A DNA stretch of 64,000 bases from Cherax quadricarinatus (lineage: Eukaryota > Arthropoda > Malacostraca > Decapoda > Parastacidae): assembly GCF_038502225.1 (NCBI RefSeq), contig NC_091369.1, forward strand, positions 200,001-264,000, written 5' to 3'. Under the pieces are notes generated by a model, which had not been told where the DNA came from, searched no databases, and saw only the letters and a program-made list of their open reading frames with translations. The position numbers and the translations under genes were made by a program. Positions 9,897-20,929 of this stretch are shown in pieces (position 1 is the stretch's first letter; the number at the start of each line of letters is the position of its first letter).

Positions 9897-11336
9897 AGTG
9901 CAGTGTTTCTTCTTTCTGCAGTGCAGTGTTCCTTCTTTCTGCAGTGCAGTGTTCCTTCTTTCTGCAGTGCAGTGTTCCTTCTTTCTGTAGTGCAGTGTTC
10001 CTTCTTTCTGTAGTGCAGTGTTCCTTCTTTCTGTAGTGCAGTGTTCCTTCTTTCTGCAGTGTAGTATTCTGCAGTGCCTTCTTTCTGCAGTGCAGTGTTC
10101 CTTCTTTCTGCAGTGCAGTGTTCCTTCTTTCTGTAGTGCAGTGTTCCTTTTTTCTGTAGTGCAGTGTTCCTTCTTTCTGTAGTGCAGTGTTCCTTCTTTC
10201 TGTAGTGCAGTGTTCCTTCTTTCTGCAGTGCAGTGTTCCTTCTTTCTGCAGTGCAGTGTTCCTTCTTTCTGCAGTGCAGTGTTCCTTCTTTCTGCAGTGC
10301 AGTGTTCCTTCTTTCTGCAGTGCAGTGTTCCTTCTTTCTGTAGTGCAGTGTTCCTTCTTTCTGCAGTGCAGTGTTCCTTCTTTCTGTAGTGCAGTGTTCC
10401 TTCTTTCTGCAGTGCAGTGTTCCTTCTTTCTGCAGTGCAGTGTTCCTTCTTTCTGCAGTGTAGTGTTCCTTCTTTCTGCAGTGCAGTGTTCCTTCTTTCT
10501 GTAGTGCAGTGTTTCTTCTTTCTGCAGTGCAGTGTTCCTTCTGCAGTGCAGTGTTCCTTCTGCAGTGCAGTGTTTCTTCTTTCTGCAGTGCAGTGTTTCT
10601 TCTTTCTGCAGTGCAGTGTTCCTTCTGCAGTGCAGTGTTTCTTCTTTCTGCAGTGCAGTGTTTCTTCTTTCTGCAGTGCAGTGTTCCTTCTGCAGTGCAG
10701 TGTTTCTTCTTTCTGCAGTGCAGTGTTCCTTCTGCAGTGCAGTGTTTCTTCTTTCTGCAGTGCAGTGTTTCTTCTTTCTGCAGTGCAGTGTTCCTTCTGC
10801 AGTGCAGTGTTTCTTCTTTCTGCAGTGCAGTGTTTCTTCTTTCTGCAGTGCAGTGTTTCTTCTTTCTGCAGTGCAGTGTTCCTTCTGCAGTGCTTTTCTG
10901 CAGTGCAGTGTTTCGTCTTTCTGCAGTGCAGTGTTCCTTTTGCAGTGCAGTGTTTCTGCAGTGCAGTGTTTCTTCTTTCTGCAGTGCAGTGTTCCTTCTG
11001 CAGCGCAGTGTTTCTTTCTGCAGTGTTCCTTCTTTCTGCAGTGCAGTGTTCCTTCTGCAGTGCAGTGTTTCTTTCTGCAGTGCAGTGTTCCTTCTGCAGT
11101 GCAGTGTTTCTTCTTTCTGCAGTGCAGTGTTCCTTCTGCAGTGCAGTGTTCCTTCTGCAGTGCAGTGTTTCTTCTTTCTGCAGTGCAGTGTTCCTTCTGC
11201 AGTGCAGTGTTCCTTCTGCAGTGCAGTGTTTCTTCTTTCTGCAGTGCAGTGTTCCTTCTGCAGTGCAGTGTTCCTTCTGCAGTGCAGTGTTTCTTTCTGC
11301 AGTGCAGTGTTCCTTCTGCAGTGCAGTGTTCCTTCT
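9897..11336. repeat. 1.4-kb minisatellite of 23-bp and 19-bp units
   Basis: The left half (to about 10500) is built of 23-bp units of the type CAGTGCAGTGTTCCTT plus CTTTCTG. The right half mixes these with a shorter 19-bp form that lacks CTTT and with a TTTCTT variant. Long ORFs on both strands are artefacts: 23 bp is not a multiple of three, so all frames cycle through the unit without a stop. A TGCAG core recurs in every unit. Confidence 0.97.
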
Positions 11337-12420
11337 TTTTTTATGCTGAGTGAACATGCTATCATAAAGACAGTATTGGTCAGTGTTACTCATGCTGAGT
11401 GAGCGTACCACTAATAAAAAACAATATTGTTCAGTAACAAAGATAATTGGAGTGTGTATCATTCCCTAGGCGCTGTGTAACCTACGGGTTTAGCGCTTCC
11501 CCATAAATGTAAAAAAAAAAAATGTGAACGTAGTTAGGTTCCTCAGTTCCGGGATCAATCTCAGGGTAAAACTTTGGATCTTCTCGAGTTTCATGACGTG
11601 TTTACTCAGGAGCTGCCTGGCACCATGCTGGTTCCGCATACTCTAAGATGAGCCTTGTGTGTTCGTGTGTGTATACACGTGTGTACGCGCATTCGTGTGT
11701 GTAAGTGCAGGGGTGGTGTGGAAAAGGTAATGATTGCGTGGTGTAGTGAACCTTGTTGATGTCATTACAAGAGCAGCAGCAGCAGCAGCAACCCTGCAGC
11801 GTCGGTAATTGGTAGGTGTGCTTCCCGGAGGCTGCCGGCGCCTTGCTTGGTGGCGAGTAATGGGTAGTGGGTGGCGCGCGATGTGTGGTAGGTGGTGTGT
11901 TTCCACTGATGGGTGTTGGGTGGCAGGTACTTATTGAGTTGTTTTTAAGGGAATCCGGATCTAGCTCCTAACCCCCGTCTCTTGACTTCAAAAATTGGCC
12001 AACACACTGGTTCCTTGCCTCTTAAGAACATAAGATATACCTTTCAAGAATTCCTAGGGGTTCTCTACTCCTGGAGCTCGGCTATAGGCTAGGCTCTGCC
12101 GGTGCCTGATCTTCCTGGCTCCCCTGGTCCTTCTTCCTTCTAAGCTCGTCAGGTTCAGTTCTTTAGCCTCTCTTCATACTTCAGTCTTCTCAGTTTTGGA
12201 ACCAGCCTAGTAACAAACCTCTATACTTTCTCCAGCCTCTGAACGTGCTTTCTCAGTTGTGCATTTCGTACAGGTACCGCTTATTCTAAGACACACCTAA
12301 CATACGTTGTGTACAATGTCTTTAATTATCTCTTATTGAGTTTTTATGAAGACAACTCCAAGATATGCCAACCTAGCGTGCTCTGCTGATGTGGTTTATG
12401 TCTCTCTCATGATACTTTAG
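11337..12420. other. Repeat debris, no gene
   Basis: Contains a SINE-like fragment near 11465-11520 (GGTTTAGCGCTTCCCC), a short AGC run at 11769-11790, and at about 12024-12110 a reverse fragment related to family B LINE tails. Positions 12190-12330 resemble the reverse of a LINE C-terminal region (AGTAACAAACCTCTATACTT) like family A. No intact gene is seen. Confidence 0.45.
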
Positions 12421-12487
12421 CTTGCCTTATTCAGCATGAGCTTTGCTGTTTAAGCCAAAATCGCAAGTTTTATCTATTCGGCTCGAC

Positions 12488-12585
<98 letters not shown>

Positions 12586-12893
12586 CAACACTGCGACTAG
12601 CCAAGGACTCGAACCCATGCTACTTTGGCCTGCCTTATGGTGGGCGAAAACTCATGACACCTTAATCCAGTGGACCACTGAAACTATGAGAAGTCACGAA
12701 AGCGCTTGGAATTTCACTTCTTTCATAGTGGTTGTTTTACATATTCTGAAATCACCTGTTTACTGTGATCTCATTCGTGCCGAATAGGTAAAACTTGCGA
12801 TTTTGGCTTAAATAGCAAAGCTCTTGTTGAATAAGGCAAGCGAAAATTTGTGTGTGCAATAATTTCGCAAAAATAATTCTGAACCTGCTGCTA
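12421..12893. repeat. Inverted repeat of MITE ends around (TA)n
   Basis: The left arm 12421-12489 and right arm 12776-12843 are inverted copies of about 66 bp with few mismatches. Both carry the terminus GTGCCGAATAGG of the MITE seen complete at 49127-49509, and the right copy runs on to about 12893. Between them lie (TA)n and a stretch also found at 18653-18738 (GTGGTTGTTTT, then AATCACCTGTTTACTGTGAT). Confidence 0.8.
12492..12584. repeat. (TA)n microsatellite
   Basis: About 46 uninterrupted TA units, inside the inverted repeat described for 12421-12893. Confidence 0.97.
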
Positions 12894-12936
12894 GACAAGC
12901 CTAGCCCAGGGCCGGGCAGTGAGAGTAAGACTACTA

Positions 12937-13745
12937 CGTTATGGATAACTGGAGGAAATAATAACTAGAACTGAGTATACTATAAACTCGAATCACACAA
13001 TAGAGCGGAAAAGTAATGTGAAGGACCTGTGAGTGGTAATGTCTGAGGATCACAACAGTGCCACTCTCACATATGCGAGGAAACTGATAGGATGGTTAAT
13101 GACAACATTCAAGACAAGAGATGCCGAGCCAGTGATGATCATTTTCAAATCACTTGTTCTCTCTAGGCTGGAATACTGCTGTACATTAACATCTCCATTC
13201 AAGGCAGGTGAAATTGTAGATCTAAGAATGTATAGAGAACCATTACTGCACGTATAAGTTCCATCAAACACCTTAACTACTGGGAACGCTTGGAAGCACT
13301 TGACTTGTACTCACTGTAGCGCAGGCGAGAAAGATACATTATATTCTACACCTGGAAGATCCTGGAGGGACTAGTTTCTAATCTGCACACAGAAATCACT
13401 CCCTATGAAAGCGAAAGACTTGGCAGGCGATGCAACATACCCCCAGTGAAAAGTAGGGGCGCCATTAGTACACTAAGAGAAAATACCATAAGTGCCCGAG
13501 GCCCAAGACTGTTCAACAGCTTCCCACCAGCCATAAGGGAAATTACCAATAAACCCCTGGTTGTCTTCAAGAGGGAGCTGGATAGATACCTAAAGTCAGT
13601 GCCGGATCAGCCGGGCTGTGGTTCGTACGTTGGACTACGTGCTGCCAGCAGTAACAGCCTCATTGATCAAGGCCTGATCCACCAGGAGGCCTGGTTATGG
13701 ACCGGGCCGCGGGGGCGTTGATCTCCGGAATACCCTCCAAGTAGG
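12937..13745 (+). pseudogene. LINE family B, 5'-truncated and broken copy
   Basis: Aligned by eye with 57430-58250: it begins within the region after the RT active site (TTATGGATAACTGGAGGAAAT) and continues to the family tail. Fragments of the same protein appear in shifted frames, for example EPVMIIFKSLVLSRLEYCCT around 13114-13180 and LDRYLKSVPDQPGCGSYVGL near 13580-13640. Stops and indels break the frame (for example near 13256 and 13318). The copy is dead and belongs to the same family as the copies at 48, 54, 56-58 and 62 kb. Confidence 0.88.
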
Positions 13746-13785
13746 AAAACTCTGGAAAGCCTTCAAAGTGGCAGGTGTTGAGCGG

Positions 13786-14884
13786 GCGGAGGCTGGTGTT
13801 GGGTGGTGGGTAGCGGGTGTTGGATGGCAGGCAGCGAGTGTTGAGTGGTAGGCAGCAGGTGTTGGATGGCATGCAGTGAGTGTTGAGTGGTAGGCAGCAG
13901 GTGTTGGATGGCATGCAGTGAGTGTTGAGTGGTAGGCAGCAGGTGTTGGATGGCATGCAGTGAGTGTTGAGTGGTAGGCAGCAGGTGTTGGATGGCATGC
14001 AGTGAGTGTTGAGTGGTAGGCAGCAGGTGTTGGATGGCATGCAGTGAGTGTTGAGTGGTAGGCAGCAGGTGTTGGATGGCATGCAGTGAGTGTTGAGTGG
14101 TAGGCAGCAGGTGTTGGATGGCATGCAGTGAGTGTTGAGTGGTAGGCAGCAGGTGTTGGATGGCATGCAGTGAGTGTTGAGTGGTAGGCAGCAGGTGTTG
14201 GATGGCATGCAGTGAGTGTTGAGTGGTAGGCAGCAGGTGTTGGATGGCATGCAGTGAGTGTTGAGTGGTAGGCAGCAGGTGTTGGATGGCATGCAGTGAG
14301 TGTTGAGTGGTAGGCAGCAGGTGTTGGATGGCATGCAGTGAGTGTTGAGTGGTAGGCAGCAGGTGTTGGATGGCATGCAGTGAGTGTTGAGTGGTAGGCA
14401 GCAGGTGTTGGATGGCATGCAGTGAGTGTTGAGTGGTAGGCAGCAGGTGTTGGATGGCATGCAGTGAGTGTTGAGTGGTAGGCAGCAGGTGTTGGATGGC
14501 ATGCAGTGAGTGTTGAGTGGTAGGCAGCAGGTGTTGGATGGCATGCAGTGAGTGTTGAGTGGTAGGCAGCAGGTGTTGGATGGCATGCAGTGAGTGTTGA
14601 GTGGTAGGCAGCAGGTGTTGGATGGCATGCAGTGAGTGTTGAGTGGTAGGCAGCAGGTGTTGGATGGCATGCAGTGAGTGTTGAGTGGTAGGCAGCAGGT
14701 GTTGGATGGCATGCAGTGAGTGTTGAGTGGTAGGCAGCAGGTGTTGGATGGCATGCAGTGAGTGTTGAGTGGTAGGCAGCAGGTGTTGGATGGCATGCAG
14801 TGAGTGTTGAGTGGTAGGCAGCAGGTGTTGGATGGCATGCAGTGAGTGTTGAGTGGTAGGCAGCAGGTGTTGGATGGCAGGCGG
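13786..14884. repeat. Highly homogeneous 42-bp minisatellite
   Basis: About 25 copies of a 42-bp unit (starting TGAGTGTTGAGTGGTAGG and ending TGGCATGCAG), nearly all identical; divergent units sit only at the edges (13786-13850 and 14870-14884). Because 42 is a multiple of three, two minus-strand frames stay open for about 400 codons, giving 14-residue repeats (MPSNTCCLPLNTHC or a His/Pro-rich alternative). There is no promoter, splice signal or domain to suggest a real protein. Confidence 0.96.
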
Positions 14885-15214
14885 TGTACATGGTGGCTTT
14901 CATCTCAACCCTGCCCAGAGTCATACTGGTCTACTGAACTAGCTACAAGTTTATTTTTCCTCTTATAATTCTTCAAGTGTGTTGAGCCGACGGTATCGTG
15001 TGTGTCATGCGCTCACTGCATGACCAACATCGCCAAAGTGATCTGCATTATCTTTTTTAGCATTGTCACTGCTCTGCATTGTAAACACGAGGCAAGGAAA
15101 ATGATAGGATCGCTCCAGTTATGGCCCCTGTGTGATCTCTGGTTCAGTTAATCGTTCTTTGTTCGTATTTAATGGCTTTGTCTTCTCTCATTTAGGGCTT
15201 AGCGCTTCTTTTTG

Positions 15215-15250
<36 letters not shown>

Positions 15251-15480
15251 GTAATAATAATAATAATAATTCTCTCATTTAGAAAGCCATTCGTTTAGAA
15301 AACTGTTGTTCACATTTGATGGTTGACAATTGTTCATTGTTAGCATTTGATGGCTCTTTTTCTCTTTCCTTTAGAAAATTGCTCATTGTTTGCATCGTTT
15401 AGACAACTGTTCATTGTTGACATGGGATGACACTCGTGGTCTCTCGTTTAGAAAATTGTTCTGTGCTCTTGTTCTGTGCT
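14885..15480. other. Spacer with (AAT)n and an imperfect repeat
   Basis: (AAT)n lies at about 15215-15270, preceded by a SINE-like fragment (GGGCTTAGCGCTTCTTTTTG). From 15280 to 15470 a short phrase around TTTAGAAAATTGTTC recurs imperfectly. No gene is seen. Confidence 0.6.
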
Positions 15481-16075
15481 CTTCAAGGCGAGTAAAATAT
15501 TCGAGTAGAAAAATATGCAAAGGTTTTTCACTGTTCTCTCTTGGAATCACTAAAGGATCTAAATATACACTACAGGGAGCGCCGCAAAACACTTGGAATG
15601 TACACTCTGAAACGGAGATGAAGTCTTCATCACATTATCTATTCATGGAAAATATTCGATGGCCAAGTCTCTAATTTACGGACTCAGATAACAGTTCTTG
15701 AGGTGAAGAATACCGGAGGAAGAGTAGGATAGCCCATTGAAGAGGTACTTATGGTATTTTAATATTAAAGAATTTTGTGTCAACATTCGTTGTTCGAGAT
15801 TTTTCAGTCTTCCACCAGCAAATTTGAGAAATACTGCCAGAAAGTAGACAAGTTCCTGCAGGAGGTGTGCTATCAGCCAGACTGTGAGGGTCAGATGAGC
15901 CTTCTGGGAACCATAGCTTGCCAAGTCAGGTCCTCGCTCTTATTGGCAAGCGGCCGAGGGTTGGGAAAATTCCCGTTTTTCATTTGGTTATATAGTTAGG
16001 AATGTAGTTTCTTGATACCAGATAATATATGATTATCTTTCATTGCCAGGAATTATACCTTTGATGTATCTTTGA
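15481..16075 (+). other. Spacer with an old LINE tail
   Basis: Near 15820-15910 a short frame reads VDKFLQEVCYQPDCEGQMS, which resembles the conserved C-terminal segment of the family B LINE (LDRYLKSVPDQPGCGSYVG). It is an ancient, diverged fragment. The remainder shows nothing recognisable. Confidence 0.45.
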
Positions 16076-16080
16076 TGAGT

Positions 16081-16219
16081 GGAAATATAAACACTTAAGC
16101 AGTATAATGTGAACCTTTGTTGACAACGTTTCGCCCACGCAGTGGGCTGTATCAAGTCAAACAGTGGGAAACGTTGTCCGTAAAGGATCACATTGTACTG
16201 CTTAAGTGTTTATATTTCC
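16081..16219. repeat. Foldback repeat with hammerhead-like core, degenerate
   Basis: The arms 16081-16112 (GGAAATATAAACACTTAAGC...) and 16189-16219 are inverted copies. Between them, on the minus strand, lies GCCCACTGCGTGGGC followed by GAAACG, a hairpin next to GAAA as in the better-preserved copies at 19420 and 58471. The CTGANGA box is degraded here. Confidence 0.7.
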
Positions 16220-16308
16220 ATTGTGTCGGTATTTTATACCATTTATTTCCATCTTTGATGAGTTTCGAGAGTTTCTCTACTCCCGATGCCCGGCCACGGG
16301 CCAGGCTC

Positions 16309-16310
<2 letters not shown>

Positions 16311-16365
<55 letters not shown>

Positions 16366-16366
16366 T
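16311..16366. repeat. (AAT)n microsatellite
   Basis: About 18 AAT units, next to a short reverse fragment of a family B-type LINE tail at 16262-16310. Confidence 0.95.
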
Positions 16367-16842
16367 TTAATAATATTGAGGATGATAATTGACACTTGAA
16401 TTAAACAAATTAGGGGATTATGAGTCTTTCATTAATGCATCTTGTATATTCTGATGAGCAAGAATGAATTAAATTTTAAATTTTCCACCAAAGCAGCAAG
16501 ATAATTGAGGATTCCATTATTCACCATGTTGAGACAAGGCACTTTGAGGGTTTAGTCTTCAAATAGTGGTGGTTGAAGGACAGTATGTGTGGGTAGCATA
16601 TGTTTTGTGGTGAGTAGCCTAGCTGCTGCCACCACCACCCTACGCTCAACCTTCAGCTTAACTGTCTGCTACTGCCTTAAGCACTAGACAGTTTATTATA
16701 TTAGATACCTGGAATTGTCCCTTGAATACTTTTATTTTTGTGTGTATCTTGCTAGGAGGTTATCGTCAAGGTAGTAGAAACCATTAAACAAGGTAGAAAA
16801 CTGAACTGGAACAGTGGACCGTTACTTCTTCAAAATGCTAGA
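16367..16842. other. Unannotated spacer
   Basis: AT-rich, no ORF or repeat recognised. Confidence 0.5.
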
Positions 16843-17766
16843 TCAAATTCAAATTCAAATTCAAAGTTTATTCTCTATAAGTATTACAATGCTGAGTTTA
16901 CAGAATTTGGTTATTGTGTGGTTTACATGTAGTAAAATAATAATTACAGAGTGTACCACTAGAACACCTAGCATGGCTAGGCATTTCGGGCAGACTTAAA
17001 TTAAATCTTAAGTTTAAAATATTACAAATTATGAGGTAAGTTGGTATTATGGCTAAGTGACTAAATACTAGTTTGTGAGTTTAGCAATGTGAATGTTTTT
17101 GTTTTGGCACAATACATAGTTTCAGTATTGGAGTATCACAGGCCAACTTATGACTAGTTAAGATTCATTATTTTGAGATTGAGATTGATATTTCTGTTTA
17201 TGGTCAAATGGGTGAGTGAGTGTAAGTGTGAACCACCAGGTGGTATTCGTGTAATTAGTTGACAGGGTGTATCAGGGAGATAAGATGTTTTCTGATGGTA
17301 GTTTTGAAGGTGATGAATGTGTCTGCAGTTTTAGAATTTTCAGATAGGGTGTTCCAGATTTTAGGGTCTTTGACATACATTGAATTTTTTAAAGGTTTAG
17401 TCGGACACGGGGAATGTCATAGAGATGTTTGTGTCTGGTGTTGTGCCTGTGGGTTCTGTCACAACTATCAAGAAAGCGTTTTAGGTCAAGATTAATATTG
17501 GAATTTAAGGTCCTGTAGATGTAGATTGCACAGTAGTAAGTGTGGATGTACTGAACAGGGAGTAAGTTTAGATATATGAAGAGTGGGGGAGGGGTGTTGC
17601 CAGGGATGGGATTTAGTGATTATTCTTACTGCGGCTTTTTGTTGGGTTATTATTGGCTTTAGGTGTGTTGCTGCAGTTGAACCCCAAGCACAGATAGCTA
17701 TGGCTTTACACAGCCTTTGGGTCGTTAGCACCAACAGGATAGTCGATCTGGTAGTCATCACAAAAG
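16843..17766 (-). pseudogene. LINE family C, 3' fragment on minus strand
   Basis: The minus-strand frame at 17492-17761 reads AICAWGSTAATHLKPIITQQ, then KAAVRIITKS, which is the conserved region after the palm domain of many LINE reverse transcriptases (A-WG---HLKPI---QK-A-R-I). Downstream the frame breaks into a 3' non-coding region that ends in AATTTGAATTTG repeats at 16843. The same 3' end recurs in opposite orientation at 43865-44038. Only the C-terminal end is kept. Confidence 0.75.
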
Positions 17767-18250
17767 CCTGACGTCAGGAAGAGCTGCAAAGGTAGATTAT
17801 TATTATAATCAAGGGGAAGCGCTAAACCCGGAAAATTATACAGCTGCAAAGGTAGAACTCTTGAAACCAGTCGTGGGTACATCACTTAAGAGTATTTTTT
17901 CTCCGATCGTTACAGGGTTCGCTTGTCAAGTGTACTCTGTCAGGAACTTTAGAGAGTATTTTAGAGTGAAGCTGTGACGACTTTGTGTTTGGCAGTTGAC
18001 TTTATGTAGCAAGGCTTCGCTGGTTATCAATGACTTTATCGTGTTCTGCATTTTTTCACCATCTCCACATATAGACATACCCTGATTGTGCATTACTCGC
18101 ATGTACCTTTGTTCAATGATGACAGGAACCACAGAGCAAAGGGCTACACTACACAGTAGCGCTAGATGTAGGAAATGTCTATTGTCCAGTAAGAGGAGTT
18201 TTCAAAGCTAGGAGGGGAGTTGTGTAATCCCTAGGCATACTCTTAAACAT
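17767..18250. other. Spacer with a SINE fragment
   Basis: At about 17785-17845 there is a fragment of the (AAT)n-associated SINE-like family (AGGGGAAGCGCTAAACCCGG). Nothing else is recognised. Confidence 0.45.
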
Positions 18251-18570
18251 GATCCTCCCTCTTGTATCTATCCAGATTTCTTCCCATTCCCAGGGCGCTG
18301 TATAATAGGACCGTCGCGTTAGCCACTGGACGGTCTGGAGTTTTGAGACTCTGATCGCGGGTTCTATCCCCGCCCGTGGTATGGTTTGTTTGCAATCGTG
18401 TCATATATATATATATATATGATCCTCCCTCTTGTATCTATCCAGATTTCTTCCCATTCCCAGGGCGCTGTATAATAGGACCGTCGCGTTAGCCACTGGA
18501 CGGTCTGGAGTTTTGAGACTCTGATCGCGGGTTCTATCCCCGCCCGTGGTATGGTTTGTTTGCAATCGTG

Positions 18571-18590
<20 letters not shown>
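18251..18590 (+). repeat. 170-bp tandem duplication of a tRNA-derived SINE (family S1)
   Basis: Positions 18251-18420 and 18421-18590 appear identical. Each unit holds a tRNA-like segment: a box A-like TAGCCACTGG and a box B-like GGGTTCTATCCCCGCCCG, followed by GTGGTATGG, a conserved GTTTGTTTGCAATCGTGTCA and (AT)n. Family copies in reverse lie at 22381-22486 and 43353-43487. The internal boxes would act as an RNA polymerase III promoter. Confidence 0.85.
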
Positions 18591-18658
<68 letters not shown>

Positions 18659-18736
18659 ATCACTCTGAAAGAATAGAGAAATTCCAAGAGTGGTTGTTTT
18701 GCATATTTTGAAATCACCTGTTTACTGTGATCTTAT

Positions 18737-18790
<54 letters not shown>
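18572..18790. repeat. Two (TA)n arrays flanking a conserved 86-bp spacer
   Basis: (TA)n covers 18572-18652 and 18739-18790. The sequence between (18653-18738) matches 12700-12775, so it belongs to a dispersed element that sits among TA repeats. Confidence 0.85.
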
Positions 18791-18792
<2 letters not shown>

Positions 18793-19309
18793 GTGTGTGT
18801 ATGTGTGTGTGGACATACATGCACATTATTTTAGTTAGTCACACTAGTATTCTCGTAGATCTCTGTAGTTCCATTATTAGAGTTCTGATCTGGTGGTCCC
18901 GTAATTTCTTCTTAATTATTACATTCATTTATTACTACTTTTCAGTACCTTGATAAGATCAGGAACAAGAGTAGTCGTATAAGAAAATTATTTAATTTTT
19001 GAATATTGTCTCGAGGAGATTGTGCTCATTTAGTTTTGCAATTTCAAAAGGTTCACACCTCAGAAAATAGGTCAGCGTGGGTGAGGTCAGGCACCTTGTG
19101 AAACGGAATAAGCCATTATCGTGGGCTTGGTCAATATCGGTCGTCAATGAAGGTTACGGGGTAAAAGGTCATTGGTTGGTTGTAAATTATTACCTTCAGC
19201 TCTCAATTTAGACGCAGGATTTTACCCGTACACGACCTGGACGAAGTATTGGGATATCCGTCAGTCAACTTTGTGAATCTGATTTACTAATTACGAATCA
19301 GGCATGTTG
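18791..19309. other. Unannotated spacer
   Basis: Short (TG)n near 18791-18812; otherwise nothing recognised. Confidence 0.5.
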
Positions 19310-19489
19310 AAAATGGTGTAAAATACCGACAAGTTGATGAGTAAGACACATGTGCAGCAGTTAGGTGTCTTTATTGTTGAGATGTTTGCCCTCCAGGCTT
19401 CTTCAGTCCGCGTATTTCACTGAAGAAAACTACTGTGTAGGCGAAACAGTTCAGCAATAAAGATATCCAGTTGTTGCACATGTGTCTTA
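19310..19489 (+). repeat. Foldback repeat with hammerhead-like core
   Basis: Starts with the family boundary TGGTGTAAAATACCGACAAG. A left arm (19342-19409) and a right arm (19412-19489) are inverted copies ending in ACACATGTGTC-type sequence. The right arm contains CTGAAGA at 19420, a hairpin-forming stretch and GGCGAAAC to 19447. Stem II pairing is weaker than in the 58.5-kb copy. Confidence 0.75.
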
Positions 19490-20535
19490 ATCATCACGAT
19501 TCAGACATACTTAACAGGTACGAAATTATTAATAATCGTTGGTGATTTAGGGGTAATTAAAGATTTCAGGAATACGAAATGGTAGTGAGGGAGAGCAGAT
19601 TATTATATACATATTCCATATTTATAAATTTTCTTCTTAGAGTTGTTCTTGGATTTACGAATTGTGATGTGCATAATACTACAGCTGTTTGTGTTTGGAT
19701 GAAATTGTCATGAACACTGGTGAAATGTGAAAAAAAACTACCGGAAAATTAAACAGGTAAAATAGATGCATATATTTCGGTCTCGGTCAGAGACCCATTT
19801 CAGCAAATATTCCGAGGAGGGTCTGATCGAGATTTTTTTTCACCTTTAAATATGTGTATGCTTACATAGCGTCGCTCTGCAGCCCAATCACATGTGACAT
19901 AGGTTCCCTACGCGACTCCCAGCGTAATTTGTTGAACGTTCCCTGCATTCAGGCTGTCCTATTTGATTGCTAGAGTAGGGTAGGTTACACAAACGTATAA
20001 TTAAGCACATGAATATATACCACAGTGAAAATAGGAAGTAAACCTGAGAGCTTTCATGTGGTTATACACGTATCTCCAGAAAAATAGGAAGAGGCAAGAG
20101 AAGTACATTTGAAATATTAACCACATGTAAGCAAATTAAAATATTGTCTCGTGTAGGGGCTAGCGAATATTTGGGGAACCTTGGCAGCGTTGAAATCAAC
20201 ACGTATTACACGCGTGGTGTGATGTGAATCTGAGTTGAGGATTGACATTGAAGTGTGGATAACGTGAGTAGACGAGAGTCGAGGATGAAAGGTGAAGAAC
20301 TGCCTCCAGGAAGGCAAAGGAATTTACCCACTTGCAGTTGGCTGCAGGAATCGTGGCCTCCGCGGCCCGATCTCAGACTGTTGAGGTTATATGTGCCACT
20401 TAAGAGGTGTTACAAAGTATTGTCTGTGATGGTGATTTCTCGTAATCAGAACATCAGTTTTCCAACGCATTACAAATATTCCGTTTCAGCTCTCAATACA
20501 TATCACATTGCACTCATTGAAAAGTAGGGTCGCCG
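19490..20535. other. Unannotated spacer
   Basis: AT-rich sequence without a supported gene. A GC-rich patch at about 20332-20384 is flanked by AG and GT and could be read as a tiny exon, but there is no further support. Confidence 0.4.
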
Positions 20536-20539
20536 TGGG

Positions 20540-20760
20540 CACAATAAGAGAACGTTGCCAAAAGATATCAGGAACACTGCTGAGACAAGTGCAAAAACCT
20601 TAAAGCCAAAACTAGACAAGGACCTCCAAAAGGTGCCAGATCAACCAGGCTGTGATGGATATGTGGGCCAGCATGCTGCCAGCGGCAACAGCCTAGTTGA
20701 CCAGGCAAGCACCAGACAAACCTGGCTCAGGGGCGAGCTCCGGGAGTAGGAAAACTCTGG
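20540..20760 (+). pseudogene. Diverged LINE tail related to family B
   Basis: The frame at 20555-20749 encodes LDKDLQKVPDQPGCDGYVGQ, then HAASGNSLVDQASTRQTWL, matching the conserved C-terminus of family B but in a distinct subfamily. Truncated at the 5' side. Confidence 0.75.
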
Positions 20761-20929
20761 AAACCCATCAGAGGTAAAGATGCATCGCCAACACTTTCTC
20801 CTGTTTACCCGGCCGCAGTATTTCAGACGAGATAACGGTTTCATTTATAAATAAGGGAGTTGAACTGTGTCTTCAAGAGTAAGCTCGTTAAGGTCCACCA
20901 GACAAGTCTAATTAGCCTGGCAATAATGC

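Noticed and set aside
9660..11462. 600-residue minus-strand ORF and related plus-strand ORFs of 270-310 residues
   Set aside because: Pure products of the 23/19-bp minisatellite; all frames are open because the unit has no stop in any phase.
13660..14924. Two Cys/Pro- or His/Pro-rich ORFs of about 400 residues
   Set aside because: Translation of the 42-bp tandem array in two frames; no domain, promoter or splice signal.
18290..18404. Possible true tRNA gene
   Set aside because: The tRNA-like segment lacks a full cloverleaf acceptor stem, is followed by a fixed SINE body and (AT)n, and recurs as dispersed copies.
20332..20384. 48-bp GC-rich micro-exon with AG/GT borders
   Set aside because: Too short and without supporting neighbours; kept only as a note in the spacer entry.
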